A DNA stretch of 21,841 bases from positions 1-21,841 of IMG/VR virus record IMGVR_UViG_3300042562_003531. One strand, written 5' to 3'. Below the pieces are notes generated by a model that searched no databases, had not been told where the DNA came from, and saw nothing but the letters and a program-made list of their open reading frames with translations. This DNA is from a virus. The position numbers and the translations under genes were made by a program. Below, in pieces: positions 21,092-21,841 of this stretch. Position 1 is the stretch's first letter; each line of letters opens with the position of its first letter.

Positions 21092-21117
21092 ATACGGGTT
21101 TCCGCGTCGCCCCGTAT
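21092..21117. repeat. Short inverted repeat upstream of DarT-like gene
   Basis: ATACGGG (21092-21098) and CCCGTAT (21111-21117) form a perfect 7-bp inverted repeat with a 12-base centre, in the 90-base gap between DUF7220 and the DarT-like gene. It could be an operator or a weak hairpin at the end of the early operon. There is no T-run after it, so I do not call it a terminator. Confidence 0.3.
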
Positions 21118-21154
21118 CCCGTAATCCTTCGTTTGAAGGTCGGCAGGTCGCGGA

Positions 21155-21841
21155 ATGGCACGCAAGAAGACGTACTCGGAGCAGATCGCAGATCACATCG
21201 CCGCGGTGGTGGATGATCGGGGCATTGAGCATGTCCTGCACTTCACGTTGCTGGAAAACCTATCAGGCATCGTGAAGCATGGACTTCACAGCCGGTCGGT
21301 TCTTCAGCACGCTGACTACGATGTTTTCGCCAGCGATGCCGACCGCCTAGATGGACAGGACGGCGCGATTTCAGTATCCATATCGTGCTACTATCCAAAA
21401 ATGTTCGAGGCAAAGCGCTATCGATCCGGTGGTGCGTCTTGGGTGATCCTAAGCTTCGATCCGAGCATCTTGTGGAACTATCACTGCCTTTTCTATCGGT
21501 ATGGTGCCGCAACAAGCGCGACTAAATATGAGCATGGCAAGAGGTACGGCGGCTTCGCGCTAGAACGAATATTCGCTGACTGTACGGTAAATTTGGATGA
21601 ACGTGGAACCGGGTTCCGAGAGGCGCACGGTCTCCCACCCAATTGGCCAACCTTTCCTGAGACCGAAGTGCAGGTAATGAATTCTATCCATCCAGATTAT
21701 CTTTTGGGTGCATGGGTTGAGACACGAGAAGACCAAGATCGGGTGCAGAAGGTTTTGGCTGATTGTGGACGCGAAAATTGCGACACCGTAGTGCACCCGT
21801 TCGAACCGAGAATTTGCCGCAAGCCATATTTTTGGGGCTGA
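21155..21841 (+). CDS. DarT-like DNA ADP-ribosyltransferase (DUF4433)
   Basis: This 228-aa protein resembles DarT, which uses NAD+ to ADP-ribosylate thymidine or guanine bases in single-stranded DNA. HVLHFTLLENLSGIVKHGL (about 26-44) fits the NAD-binding start of the family. DADRLDGQDGAISVSI (61-75) carries the conserved Arg/Asp and strand. PTFPETEVQVM (165-175) with E171 matches the PTxPxxEV catalytic glutamate motif. DarT acts as a toxin paired with the macrodomain antitoxin DarG, and DarTG systems block phage replication. No DarG is present within the window; the gene ends at the last base, so a partner may follow directly. The gene is AT-richer than the early genes, which suggests a cargo gene. 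AGG seven bases before the ATG is a modest ribosome site. Confidence 0.78.
   Translation: MARKKTYSEQIADHIAAVVDDRGIEHVLHFTLLENLSGIVKHGLHSRSVLQHADYDVFASDADRLDGQDGAISVSISCYYPKMFEAKRYRSGGASWVILSFDPSILWNYHCLFYRYGAATSATKYEHGKRYGGFALERIFADCTVNLDERGTGFREAHGLPPNWPTFPETEVQVMNSIHPDYLLGAWVETREDQDRVQKVLADCGRENCDTVVHPFEPRICRKPYFWG

Overview
The window looks like the integration, immunity and early replication part of a prophage, or a related phage-derived element, in a GC-rich alphaproteobacterium, most likely of the Rhodobacterales (Rhodobacter/Paracoccus type). I infer this from the GC-rich, strongly biased codon use, a DUF2924-serine recombinase operon, and DUF6511, DUF6362 and DUF7220 genes, a combination I associate with prophages of that group. 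No rRNA, tRNA, insertion sequence or CRISPR array was seen. No structural or packaging genes are present, so they would lie outside the window.

Left part (1-3453): a DUF3883 nuclease-like gene on the plus strand faces a four-gene minus-strand operon. In transcription order this is a 73-aa protein, a DUF2924 protein, a serine recombinase and a 125-aa helix-turn-helix-like protein. All three junctions are 4-base ATGA overlaps. A perfect 10-bp inverted repeat sits two bases before the first start codon.

Cargo and immunity part (3454-7692): a distinctly AT-richer gene for a PIN-like (DUF4935/PIN_8) protein is followed by a minus-strand operon. That operon runs from an XRE/S24 phage repressor to an AbiJ-NTD3-like protein with a C-terminal VSR/DUF559-type nuclease domain, then to an unknown 241-aa protein. 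The nuclease starts 4 bases after the repressor stops, so a putative defence module appears to be read from the lysogenic repressor promoter.

Early/replication part (7693-18279, plus strand): a 225-aa unknown protein, a 214-base control region with phased ATCCCAC boxes, an excisionase-like HTH protein, two unknown proteins, a Sak4/AAA_24 ATPase, a possible SSB-like protein, an SF2 helicase, DUF6511, a Cas4-like nuclease with four cysteines, a primase-helicase fusion, a repeat-rich segment (candidate origin), a RuvC-like resolvase, a 68-aa protein and DUF6362. Together they form a recombination and replication set: annealing, unwinding, end resection, priming and junction resolution.

Right part (18280-21841): a ParB-domain DNA methyltransferase, a C5-cytosine methyltransferase, DUF7220, and a DarT-like ADP-ribosyltransferase that fills the last bases. 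The most striking signal is at the C5 methyltransferase. A second, +1 reading frame of 399 codons covers the whole gene. It carries WPTP repeats and an LNPxFVExLMGWPxGWT segment of its own, and it is joined at both ends to its neighbours by 4-base start/stop overlaps, as most other genes of the operon are.
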